Under the pieces are notes generated by a model, which had not been told where the DNA came from, ran no database searches, and worked only from the letters and a program-made list of their open reading frames with translations. From Phlyctochytrium arcticum (taxonomy: Eukaryota; Chytridiomycota; Chytridiomycetes; Chytridiales; Chytridiaceae), in NCBI GenBank assembly GCA_025602905.1, contig JAHLKI010000001.1, positions 1,488,001-1,552,000 on the forward strand: a stretch of DNA of 64,000 bases, given 5' to 3'. This document shows positions 1-12,225 of this stretch, piece by piece. A program made the position numbers and the translations under genes. Within the stretch, counting starts at the first letter, position 1; the number at the start of each line of letters is the position of its first letter.

Positions 1-919
1 TCAAGTAGATTGATATACTGTTTCAGGTGGTCAGCGCCACTTAAGCTAAAATATGCCTCGAAAACGTACCTCTGGAGATCAAACATGGAGTCGTTCTCCA
101 CGATGCTGATCTTACCACGATGCGCGACTGCCTGGGTGACTTTACCCGCCTAATGCACAGCATTTGTTTAGACCCTGGTTATCCCAACGGTGTTCTGTCA
201 AATATACCTTGTCTTGCAACTTGACGTACACAATCAAACCAACGTCCATGGGGTCAGCTTCAATTTCGAATTTGAAGGGAATTGTCGCGTTGGAGTTCAC
301 AGGAACAAAGGTTTTGTAGTGCAGGCTAGTCAACTATATCCAAAATTTAGAAAACAGCCAAAATCTTGAAACGGATCAGCTTCACGCACGTTACGAAGTA
401 CTCTTGCCGAATTGGTAGGGTCGACAAGGGCTCCCGAGACATTAATGACAGTGTAGTTCACTTCACCCTTGTTTTCGATGTGGACGCTTAACGGGATTTG
501 CTCGCCAGCCGGGATCACTACACAGTAGGTCCAGTCAACCAGGATCATGGGGATGTCATTCGAACAGAACTTACTGCCAAAGCGATGACGGGTGAACTCA
601 TGCGAAAAAGTAAGGCCATCAACACTGTCGGGATCATCGGTGGGAGATGAGGCGGAAGTTGCAGCGACTAAAGGAAAGACTCAGTAAATATGATGCCCTC
701 ACAAAGAAGCGGGACGAGTGAGATCACGCAAAAGGGATCCCGCGATATCGCCAATAGACGTTGATTGCCTGATCACCAACACATTCCCAAGTCAATCAAT
801 AGCGTGCCCATAGAACCAGGCATGGCACGAACACCCTTTGCAGATCTCACGCGGTCAAGGTTCTTACCCAGACAACTGGCGACCGCGATCCACCCCACAA
901 GTTTCTTCAAATTGAGCAT
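1..919 (-). CDS. Translocon-associated protein subunit alpha (TRAP-alpha/SSR1), 3' end off the window
   Basis: This is an ER membrane protein of the Sec61 translocon, where the TRAP complex assists insertion of secretory precursors. Spliced reading: exon 1 (919-868) starts MLNLKKLVGWIAVASCL, a signal peptide. Exon 2 (from 667) is an acidic Ser/Asp linker followed by the GEQIPLSVHIENKG beta-sandwich start. Later exons carry TVINVSGALVDPTN and VPVNSNATIPFKFEIEADPM, matching the TRAP-alpha lumenal domain order. Introns begin GTAAGA, GTAAGT, GTGCGT and probably GTACGT, and phases join in frame at the first three. The expected C-terminal transmembrane segment would begin at the left edge and is mostly cut off. 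The 344 bp between this start and the MCM5 start is a divergent promoter region. The family call rests on remembered motif order, not a search. Confidence 0.75.
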
Positions 920-1263
920 TCTGCCTTGGGTTTTGAAGAGTCTTCACAGTTCCAAAATAGGCAAAAGGTGTGCCTTAGTTTCTTCCCGCTCGGCTTTGTC
1001 GAACGCTAGAAGTATAGCCCAAAATTGAATGAGGATCTGGATACGATGATGGACCTCTTGACTGTCCTCTGGTCAATTTGCCGAGGGCGGCTCGAATTGA
1101 CCAGCCACACACGAAATCGCAGCTAGGGTTTCGGACATTTCGGACATGCGGAGTCTGGGTTGGTCCTTGAGCTCCTTGGAAAGCTGTTCGTCGCAAGGAG
1201 GGCATTTGTCACAAAGCTCGCTAATTCCAACACTTTACTCTTTTCGACCCTTCTTCATAAACC
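920..1263. promoter_or_regulatory. Divergent intergenic region between TRAP-alpha and MCM5
   Basis: This 344-bp gap separates two divergently transcribed housekeeping genes, so it must hold both promoters. No clear TATA box or repeated operator is visible. The MCM5 start has a good context (ACCATGG). Confidence 0.5.
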
Positions 1264-3985
<2,722 letters not shown>

Positions 3986-4589
3986 GGATTTGAATGGACA
4001 ATAATGTTTCGATGCTTTGAGGCGTCCGTTTTGTATTTATGTGTTCTTCTTTCTGCGTTGTATTTTTTGTATTTTCTGCGGTTGGGATTTGTCCTTTGCT
4101 GACTGCATGTATATCATCTTTCATTGGCTACTGTGCGCGTGAAATGGTTGGATTTCTTGTACCGAGCGGACATTTTTACAAGATGATACTTAGGGACGCG
4201 GGTTCGCGCGAAAATTGACACCTGTCAAAGAAGGGCCTCTCTGAATTTTGGCGTGTGTGGGGTAGCAATTTTCTCGTTTCACAACTGTGGGCGAGCTAGA
4301 GAACGTTTTTTCACTCATAGAGCGCGTACGGTGAAAAGGTGTGAAGATTGATGGATACAAAGATTTACGATTACTTCCTTGACCATCTAGGCTAGACCTT
4401 TCACTTGTCCATTCTTTTGCCTTTATTCGTTTTGTATCTGCCGACTCTTTCTTTGTTCAAATTGTTTATACCATGCAATAGTAGTGTCACGATTCTTGTG
4501 ATCCTACCCAAGCCCGACTGTATACTGTTCCTGGTAATGACCGTCTTCAGTTCCCGCCCAGCAGACAGGAGCCCGGATAATTATCCGAA
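3986..4589. other. Convergent intergenic spacer
   Basis: This 604-bp spacer lies between the 3' ends of MCM5 (+) and the F-box gene (-). It is AT-rich with several T-runs that could serve both 3' ends. No conserved ORF or repeat is seen. Confidence 0.5.
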
Positions 4590-5430
4590 CTACTCTAACG
4601 CAAATGGATCTGGCGCGAATTCCCGCCACCAACCATTCCCGTCTCGTTGAACGTATTGAATGCTGAGATGCTTGGGCCTCGCCTCTTCGATTTTGGCCTT
4701 CATGGTGTGATAATTGACATTCACAAGAATCAGTTGGGTCAAGTGTGGACAGGTCTCGATCAGCGTCAGAAGGGTAGCGGCCAGAAACCTTCCGGACCTT
4801 AATTCCAACGACTGCAGCAATGGGGTTTCAGCGATGATTCGCATAACAAAGTCGTCGCACTTCGTCTGGTCACACTGTAGAACGAGTTCAGTTGGCCGCG
4901 AGCGATAAGGACTGAACTTGTGGCGTGTGAAGATGTCGTCCATCCCAGTGGGAGAAAATGCGTAATCTAGGCAAAGTTCTTCACTGTCATTCCATCGTGA
5001 TTAGAGTGCATGTCATCAACGGAAAAAACGTGATTCAGACTTACAAGTTCGGGCACCGGCCAAGTAACTGCCCCCAAAGGGATCTTTGGAATTCACGCCC
5101 ATATCTGGCGCCTTGATCATGGGCCCAATCGAGATCTATAATCACACGCACGTACTGCCCAAACTCTGGTCTATCGTCGAGGCATCGGACAAACTTCTCC
5201 ACTTGGCGCAGTCGTGATAGCCGAGGCTTGCGGAACAGATGGGGTATGGTGGCCCTTCGCCAGGACCAACAGACTTTGGAAAGTTTGCCAAAGGTGCGCT
5301 GGCGTTCACTATAGTTTCGAAACGTTTTTTCCTGAAAGATGTGGCCTAGGATCGTTAGACTAATCTCCGGGGGTAGTTGCGGTATCACAGCGTTGGGATG
5401 GTCTTGAATAACTTCTTGCCTGTCCATCAT
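4590..5430 (-). CDS. F-box protein with leucine-rich C-terminus
   Basis: Probably a substrate adaptor of an SCF ubiquitin ligase. Exon 1 (5430-5045) starts MMDRQEVIQDHPNAVIPQLP. It continues with PPEISLTILGHI and then SKVCWSWRRATIPHLFRKPR, the usual F-box pattern (LPxEIxxxIL, then KVCxxWR). Exon 2 (4983-4590) joins in frame across a 61-bp intron (GTAAGT to GACAG). It contains leucine-rich-like repeats (TPLLQSLELRSGRF, CPHLTQLILVNVNYH). Total length is about 259 aa, short for an F-box/LRR protein, so only two or three repeats are present. Substrate unknown. Such genes are commonly expanded in basal fungi. Confidence 0.7.
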
Positions 5431-6238
5431 GTCAAAAGGGGTCGAAAGGGTTCGTGTTCGAGGCGCTCGTCACAGAGAGGCATTTTCTGGCCTCCTCCAG
5501 GCTCCATTTTGACAGGTGGCTGGTCCGAGCCCATTCGAATCACACTCTTTCCCACGCGTCAGTGGCGTGTGGTGGGGGAAAACATAGAGATATATAGGAA
5601 AGTCGTTGCGGGGTGTTTTTCGCTTCCATTCTACAAACACAACTACAAGAACACGATGTACGAGATGCCTCTCGAATACTCAGGAAGTCTGGTCCACTCT
5701 TTGATCTAGCCAGCTTCGACTGCGCCATATCTCCTTACTTTCAACTTTGGCCGCAGCGAGTGCTACATATTCTACCATCAATCCGGAACTACTACCACAA
5801 AGGCACGCAATTACGCGCCTGCCATGAAGTCCATGACTACTGATGAACTCTTCTTTCTGTATTCCCCTGTTCGCTCTGCATACCTATACAGTAGTTATGA
5901 ATGAGCCGGCTGAGACCCCACCGTGGGAAAAATAGTGGCTACCCGCGCGTCATGGAATTTCGGTTACACATCATTACATGTCTGTTCAAGCCCCGTGGGT
6001 ACATATACTCGAGATAGCAGTTATATAGCGGTCGAGGATGACCCGACGTGAAGTCTGAATGCACGATGCTTCGTGCTGTTCCGTCCAGAAACGTTGAATA
6101 TGCAGTGGAGAAACGCATACCATGTTTATGCATCTTCTTCTACCCTTCCACAAAAAAGAGAAATGCGAACTAGGTCCCAGTGCCAAAGGTCCATTCCTCC
6201 AAAAAGAAAATACTATGAATGATATGTACACTTTTTTA
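5431..6238. other. Intergenic region, nothing recognised
   Basis: This ~0.8-kb gap lies between the 5' side of the F-box gene and the 3' end of the RBBP5 gene. Short open frames occur on both strands but none has a recognisable motif or splice structure. It probably holds the F-box gene promoter. Confidence 0.4.
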
Positions 6239-8123
6239 TTACACGGGTATATGCCATCGCCACTCGACCCCCTCCTCACTATCACTCCCCGTCGTTCCCC
6301 CACCCGTCAAATCTCCCGTCCCTGCAGTGCTTGCAGACCTTGGAACAGATCCTTTTCGTCGTCGTTTCCGCGAGACTTGCCGGCCCGATAAATCAATGGG
6401 GAGAGGAAGGCTTGTGGTGTCATCAAAGGCGTTGACGGGTTGGATGGTTGTGGGGTCGATGGGGAGCGGTGGGGGCGAATCGGGGGTTAGAGCTTGGGAG
6501 GGGCGTTTAGGTGGTGGGTCATCTGGCTCCTTTATTTCAAAATGTAAGTCTAGGCGAGGGAACAACAATTTTTTAGGGGAAAGGGTTTACCTCATCAAAT
6601 TCACTCTCCCGCTCATCATACTCATCATTATCCTCCATCTCTTCAAAATCCGGTGCAAGCGCCGAATACTGCTGCATGTGCCCAGCACCCCAAATGTAAA
6701 TATCGCCGGACGCACCTACGGAAGCCAGAATGGGTTTGTAGGGATGAGACGAGACATCTACTAACCCGTCTTTTTCACCCTCGAGCATTTTGATGAGGTT
6801 ACCAACATGCCGGTTCCAAATGAAGATGTGGTGGGTGTGTTTTGCTAGTGAGCCTGGAAAGAGTATTTAGATGGATGGGGTGGAGAACGGGTAAGATTTT
6901 TTTTACCGCCAATAACGTATTCTCCGTAGGCGCTGAAGCAACAGTGGGCCCATTGACTTCGATTGACTGAATCCATGAATTTTTGTTCATGATCCAGGTC
7001 CAGGGTCTCGCCAATCTCCTTGGTTGTTGCAACAACCTTGTCCTTGACCAGCGGTCCATCTTCTTCAGAGTTCAATTGAATGTCACCCGTCTCGTTCCCA
7101 TCCCCGTCCTTGTCGTCATGATTCAACTTGGCCACCCTCGGCAAAACCACAAAGACGCGGATCGTCCGATCATTCACATTGACCACTAGATCTCGCCCTG
7201 TATGAGCAAACTGCAGTGATCGAATACCAGCACTTGTAGCCCGCTGAACGATATTCGTCATCTTTCATTCATAAAAAAAGGCATTAATAAACAAATGAAC
7301 ATGAGTCGTTTTTCATTTTTAGTTTACCGTCAGCGTCTTGACGTCCAACACAACAATGGAACCTCGATGGCAGCCCAGGAGTAGAACTTGTCGTGTTGGT
7401 TCAAAACAGAGACAGGTCAGGCGTTCATCACAGGTCTATTCTACCCATTAAAAAACACCCAATGAGTAAAACAGGTTCCAAAATACGTAGTGTTAGATGA
7501 AGTCTTACGCCAAGAAACTGCAATGGATCATGAAACTCGGTTGGAAACACTGTCCTCGTTTCCTTTCGTGGGTGTTGCGGGGATATCATGAATGTCGGTG
7601 CGGGGGGTAACCGGATGACTGTGACCATCCCACCCTGGGTCAAAACCGCCACCAGGTTGGGAAACAAAGGATGGATTTGGCCTGCCAAAACCGGACTCTG
7701 AAACTTGAATGTCCGTACCCGCCGTCCAGTCGTCAAATCCCACAGTATACTATTCCAATCCGCCGAGGATGTCAGGATGTACCGGCCATCCCGACTCCAC
7801 GACACATCACTGAGATCGGCGACATGCCCGGTCAGGACCCGGGATAGCCCGCGGGTCTCCATGTCCCAAATGAGGCAGACGCCTTTATGTGTGCCAGCAG
7901 CGAGATGGGTGCCCTTTGGGTTGAACCAGCAGGAGGTCAGCCCATCGGCGTAGGTTAGTTTGTGGGATATGAGTTCGGGGGATTGTTGGTTGAAGGGATC
8001 GAGGATTTCGAGATTCATTGTTGGTGGTGGAGTCTGCTGCTGTTGCTGTGTTTGGTGGTGGTGGTGGTGGACTTGCTGCTGCAGCAGCTGCTGCTGTTGT
8101 TGCAGCTGCAGCTGCTTTGACAA
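6239..8123 (-). CDS. RBBP5: COMPASS subunit RBBP5/Swd1 (WD40 protein)
   Basis: This is a core subunit of the Set1/MLL COMPASS complex that methylates histone H3 lysine 4 in the nucleus. WD40 blades are seen in order: TSCWFNPKGTHLAAGTHKG, VCLIWDMETRGLSRVLTGH, DVSWSRDGRYILTSSADW, then GIRSLQFAHTGRDLVVNVND, CCFSAYGEYVIGG and DVSSHPYKPILASVGASGD. The acidic signature APDFEEMEDNDEYDERESEF (about 6.6 kb) corresponds to the WDR5/ASH2L-binding end of RBBP5 and identifies the family. There are about five exons. The family start MNLEILDPF lies at 8018. The frame stays open upstream to an ATG at 8123, adding a Gln/His-rich stretch encoded by CAG/CAC repeats, so either start is possible. The C-terminal tail is proline-rich and unlike the animal tail. 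Confidence 0.88.
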
Positions 8124-8552
8124 ACAGTGGGACGCAGCAGACGATTTGCGGGTGCGAACGCCGAGAATATTGAAAAAGACTTCTGGCTATAGTGGTAGTA
8201 GTATGCTATTCCTATACGGAGTCTGGCGGGTTGCTTTTTGGTTAACTGTGTTGGTAATTCGAAGTCGATTTCGGTCAAGATGTGAGATCGTGTCTCAAGT
8301 CTGGTTTTTGAATTTTTTGCGCAACTCCGCTCAAAAACGCAGATCGCGAGTGATCATCTCCGTCTTCCTCACTTCCAAGATCGTGGAAAGATCCTCTGTC
8401 TCACTCTCTCTGTCTCGCAATACATGCAGGGCAACAAGAGACGAATGCGGCAGTAGTCACACTCCGGGATCTGACTTTCCTTATACGACTTTATCCATTC
8501 TCAGATTCCAGTTTTTTGCCTCCAATCAGACAACCCATGGATGGCTGACAGG
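8124..8552. promoter_or_regulatory. Upstream region of RBBP5
   Basis: This 429-bp stretch runs between the RBBP5 5' end and the minisatellite. It contains pyrimidine-rich segments (ctctgtctcactctctctgt near 8400) that may belong to the promoter or 5' leader. No gene is recognised. Confidence 0.4.
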
Positions 8553-9131
8553 TAGCTGCAGAATTGATCCGACGCACGCAACCACTCTTCATGGACATAT
8601 CGAACAAGGAAGGACGCTCACAGTTGGATACCAAAAGGGGACGGATACATTTGAGAATACCCGCGAGTAGCTGCAGAACTGATCCAACGCACGCAACCGC
8701 TCTTCATGGACATATCGAACAAGGAAGGACACTCACAATTGGATACCAAAAGGGGACGGACACACTCGAGAATACCCGCGAGTAGCTGCAGAACTTATGT
8801 CGACGCACGCAACCGCTCTTCATGGACATATCGAACAAGGAAGGACACTCACAATTGGATATCAAAAGGGGAGGGATACTAGAGAATACCCACAAGTAGC
8901 TGCAGAACTCATCCAACGCACCCAAACCGCTCTTCATGGACATATATCCAACAAGGAGGGATACTCACAGTTGGATACTCAAAGGGGACGGATACATTTG
9001 AGAATACCCGCAAGTCGCTGCAGAACTGATCAAACGCACGCAAACCGCTCTTCATGGTCATATATCCAACAAGGAGGGACACTCACAATTGGATATCAAA
9101 AGGGGAGGGATACATTTGAGAATACCCGAGA
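8553..9131. repeat. Minisatellite, five tandem copies of a ~115-bp unit
   Basis: Units begin near 8553, 8668, 8783, 8897 and 9015 with tagctgcagaac (tcgctgcagaac in the last) and end near 9131. Period is 114-118 bp. Each unit contains caacgcacgcaaccgctctt, a gacatat segment and a rich AAAAGGGGA box, and ends gagaatacccgcgag. Copies differ by a few substitutions and small indels. The open frames across it differ between units and are not a conserved gene. Confidence 0.9.
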
Positions 9132-9608
9132 GGGCGTATTAGCACGACTGAATATATATATATATAAAGTCATATTTCTGTGGCCGGCCACAACCCCTTT
9201 CCAAGGAGCCTTACCAATACAGAAGCGCGATTTACTTTCCGGACTCTCTTCCTTTGTTATTTCGATTTTTTTTTTTAAAGAAGATGGAAAAGGTTTAGAG
9301 ACGGGATAAGATTTTTTTCTTTTTTCAAAAATGGGTGTTCTTCCCAACTCGTCACGTACTCTATACCTCCCAACACAATCACACTCTCGGCAGGTAGACA
9401 TGAACCCAGTTAAACTTGACTCCACGCCATTTACGTTTTGTAGGTTATACACCCAGATTGGACGGGAAAAAAGTAGGCGTGGGAAAAAAAAAACCTTTTG
9501 ATTCCACCAGAAACAAAGCGTATGATGTTAAATAAATGTTAAATAAATGTGTGTGTGTGTGTGTATATATATATGTACAGGGGGGTGTTGATGTATGATC
9601 ATAAATTT
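9132..9608. other. Intergenic region with simple repeats
   Basis: AT-rich spacer with an (AT)n run near 9152, poly-T runs near 9270 and 9310, and a GT/AT microsatellite near 9548-9574. No gene is seen. It probably contains the TRM11 3' end. Confidence 0.5.
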
Positions 9609-11713
9609 CTATTTCAATTCATTAAAAAACTTTTCTCGAAACCGGGCATGTCCGGGTTCAGATTTCTCTGTCGTGCCTCGTTTCACCTCCACCTCCACCT
9701 TCAAAGTCGTCGTCGTCGGCGGCGTCGGCATCGTGGTCGTCGGCGTCGGCGTCGTGGTCGTCGGCGTCGGCGTCGGCGTCGTGGTCGTCGGCGTCGGCGT
9801 CGTGGTCGTCGGCGTCGGCGTCGGCGTCGTGGTCGTCGTGGTCGTCGTGGTCGTCGTGGTCGTCGTCGGCGTCGTCCCCGTCGTCCTCGATACATGACCA
9901 CTCCCAGGAGCCTCAGCAATTTTTTCCATAGTAATCAACCGTCGACTCCACTTTCCAAACGCCTGTTCGGAATTCGCAACCAGTTTTAGCAAAGGATGAG
10001 CCGGCACATCTCCCGGATCGTATTCATCCGGTACAGTGGGTAACCAGTACACCAATCGCCCTCCCATTTCCAAATACGTGGCCGCAAAGGAGAGTAAATC
10101 CGTGATCAGTTCGTGCATTTCGTAGGGTTGCATTTGGGGGTACCGGGGTAGACCGTTGGGTTTATACGGGGTGGGGGGGAAGAGGGAGCGAGGGTTGTGG
10201 CCGATTTTTTTGGCGCCCGCGCGAACACCGTAGGGTGGGTCGGTGACGATGGCGGAGAAGTAGGTGTGGGGTCTATAGGATGGGTGGGCTAAATCGCTGA
10301 TAATGGAGTCGAGGATCCGATGGGAGAGTTGGTATTGTTTTGCATTAGAGGCGATATTGCATTCAGGCGATTTCCCCCGGATTTGACGGCCGTCAATGTC
10401 GGCGCCCATCGTGAATGCGCCATAATGGGCACAAGTGATTAAGAAACTCCCCGTTCCGACAAAAGGGTCCAGCACCCAACTTCCTTTCCTGACAAGAGCC
10501 TGGTTGCCCATGACTAAAGAGAGTTCAGCGTCCATGGACGTGGTTCCCAAATACCCCCTGTTTTTGAGATTATATTTCCAAATCGTCGATCGATCCCCGT
10601 TCCCAATCCAAACCCCGAAAAAGAGACGTTGGAGTGACCCCGGTGCACTCCGATGTAAGGCATTAGGCGACCCGTAATCTTCCAATAACGTAAATGTCAC
10701 ATCCGGGTTTTTGAGATCAATGCCTCCTTGAAACGGTAAAAAACTAAACCGCTCAATGTGGGAGACTTGCTCGGGAACTGATAGTGTTTGCCCGTAGGTG
10801 TGGATATTGAATTTGAAGGTGGTTTGGAGGTAGGGGGCGTGGAGGTCTGAGCGGTCCCGGATTTGGTCGAATAAAGAATCAAAGGTGGTGGATTCGGCCC
10901 AGAGGCGGGATATGGATTGGATGAGGATGGCTCTTTGGATCAGTTTTTTGGCGTCCGTGTCGCTCAAAAGGTGGAGCTTCATGTATGGGTTCTATTACAT
11001 TCTATTCTGTTAGTCTACTATTTTCATCCTCACATCATCCTCTCCCTCTCCTCACATCCCGTTGCTCTCACACATATCCCCCTCATTTTGCGTAGCTTTA
11101 AGCGTTCCTCCTCGCTCCCGCTCGCATGTCTGGGCCAAGTACTCCTCGCTTCGCTCGGGACCTCCTCGCTCTGCTCGCACTTGATTTTGCTTCGCAAAAT
11201 CACTCCTCGCCCTTCGGGCTCGTCGCTCAGCGCCCATCCATTTTTCCTTTCGGAAAAATGTCTGGGCCACTCCTCGGCCTCTGGCCTCGGGGGCCCTCCT
11301 TGCCCTACGGGCTCGTCGGGATCGCTCCCGCTCGCCTTTTTTCCCTCGCCCTCGCTTCGCTCGGGCTTCGGGAAATTTGTCTCTCTCGCGCGGGCCCTCC
11401 TCGCCCTTCGGGCTCGTCGGGATTCCTCCCCCTCCGCTTCGCTCGGGGTCGTCATAAATGACTTTGCTAGTCCTCCGTACTCACATCATTAAAATAATCC
11501 CCCTCATCCAACTTGAAAGCAACACCCTCCAATTCGGCCAGAGCCTTCAATTCTATTATAAAGTCACACAAAAAGTCTCAGTGTCGCATTCAATTCAACA
11601 AAACGAATGCAATGCAATGTAGAAATACCCTGAAGCCTAAAATCGGCATGAGATTGAGCAAAGTGGATAATGTAGGGAAGGTAGTTGTCGTCGTTGTTGG
11701 CGGGAGTCGACAT
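9609..11713 (-). CDS. TRM11: tRNA (guanine-10-N2)-methyltransferase catalytic subunit TRM11
   Basis: Methylates G10 of tRNA in the cytosol together with the small activator Trm112. Exon 1 (11713-11629) gives MSTPANNDDNYLPYIIHFAQ followed by SHADFRLQ, the typical N-terminus. Exon 2 (11552-11485) gives LKALAELEGVAFKLDEGDYF. Exon 3 (10991-9609) gives NPYMKLHLLSDTDAKKLIQR onward. Splice phases fit. The Rossmann core has VLDPFVGTGSFLI (SAM binding) and VTDPPYGVRAGAKKIG (catalytic DPPY). An alternative ATG at 11797 would add about 28 unconserved residues. Oddities: intron 2 is 493 bp and filled with GC-rich hairpin repeats, and the C-terminus ends in a Thr/Pro tail encoded by a microsatellite, then a basic segment. 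Normal family members end soon after the catalytic domain. Confidence 0.9.
9702..9889. repeat. GTC/GGC microsatellite coding for the TRM11 Thr-Pro tail
   Basis: Hexamer and trinucleotide array (gtcgtcggcgtcggc type) on the plus strand. On the minus strand it reads in frame with TRM11 as a run of threonines broken by Thr-Pro pairs. All six frames are open across it, which produces spurious arginine-, valine- or glycine-rich ORFs. Confidence 0.9.
11100..11460 (-). repeat. GC-rich hairpin-repeat element inside TRM11 intron 2
   Basis: A mosaic of short hairpins with GAA loops occurs on the transcribed strand: GCCC-GAA-GGGC, TTTTGC-GAA-GCAAAA, the stem-loop TTTTTCCGAAAGGAAAAA, and CGAGCGAAGCGAGG. 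Blocks such as GGCCCAGACATTTTTCC and AAAAATGGATGGGCGC recur in the intron of the PTP gene at 17.5 kb in the same orientation relative to transcription. Long open frames on both strands here come from composition and are not genes. Confidence 0.8.
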
Positions 11714-12225
11714 TTTGGTAGTAGTAGTAGTAGTAGAGCACACCAGTTGCCCAATTGCAACAATTGTGCCAAATGCCAATTGTGCCAAAATGCCCAAAAG
11801 TGCTGCTCAAACTTGAGACTGCGCCACATGTCATTAATCCTAAAACAGTAAATGAATAAAAGCCACATCATGTATCCGGAATGAGGAAATGGAGTTGAAA
11901 TTTTTGCGGTATCGTCCGGAGGGTGCGGTTTGTGTGTGACAAGTATGTGGAGCCGGCCGTATTCTCGGGTATATGCGGGGGTGGGAGGATCGTCGGGCGG
12001 GACCATGTGAGTATGGGTGTGCTTCTGAATAGAAGCTGTAGTCGTAAAAAATGCTAGAGCCATGGTCTCTCTCTCTCTCCAAATATTTACATTCATAGCT
12101 GTTTACTGCTTACTCCCTCCCATCCATGTCCAGCACAAACTGCCACAGACAGCAGAGTGGCAGTGAGTGATTGGCTGATGAGAGTGGCAGTGAGAGAGCG
12201 ATCCCAGAGCCAGGAGCCGGAGCCG
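11714..12225. other. Intergenic region upstream of TRM11, left flank of transposon copy 1
   Basis: Contains the TRM11 promoter and a minus-strand open frame near 11840-12082 with no recognisable domain. A CT microsatellite lies at 12068-12079. Duplicated gagtggcagtgag motifs lie at 12,155-12,195. The transposon TIR begins at 12226. Confidence 0.4.

Noticed and set aside
8553..9131. Possible CRISPR-like array
   Set aside because: The whole 115-bp unit is repeated with no unique spacers; it is a minisatellite in a eukaryotic context.
9549..9989. Arg-rich and Val-rich ORFs on the plus strand and an Arg/Pro-rich one on the minus strand
   Set aside because: They are out-of-frame readings of the GTC/GGC microsatellite inside TRM11; only the TRM11 frame has conserved motifs.
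10917..11492. Long plus-strand ORF (191 codons) and several opposing ORFs in 11.0-11.5 kb
   Set aside because: Open frames arise from the GC-rich hairpin repeat in the TRM11 intron; no family motif, and TRM11 splicing explains the region.
11590..12096. Minus-strand ORF upstream of TRM11 (168 codons)
   Set aside because: Overlaps the TRM11 first exon in another frame and has no recognisable domain or clear splice structure.
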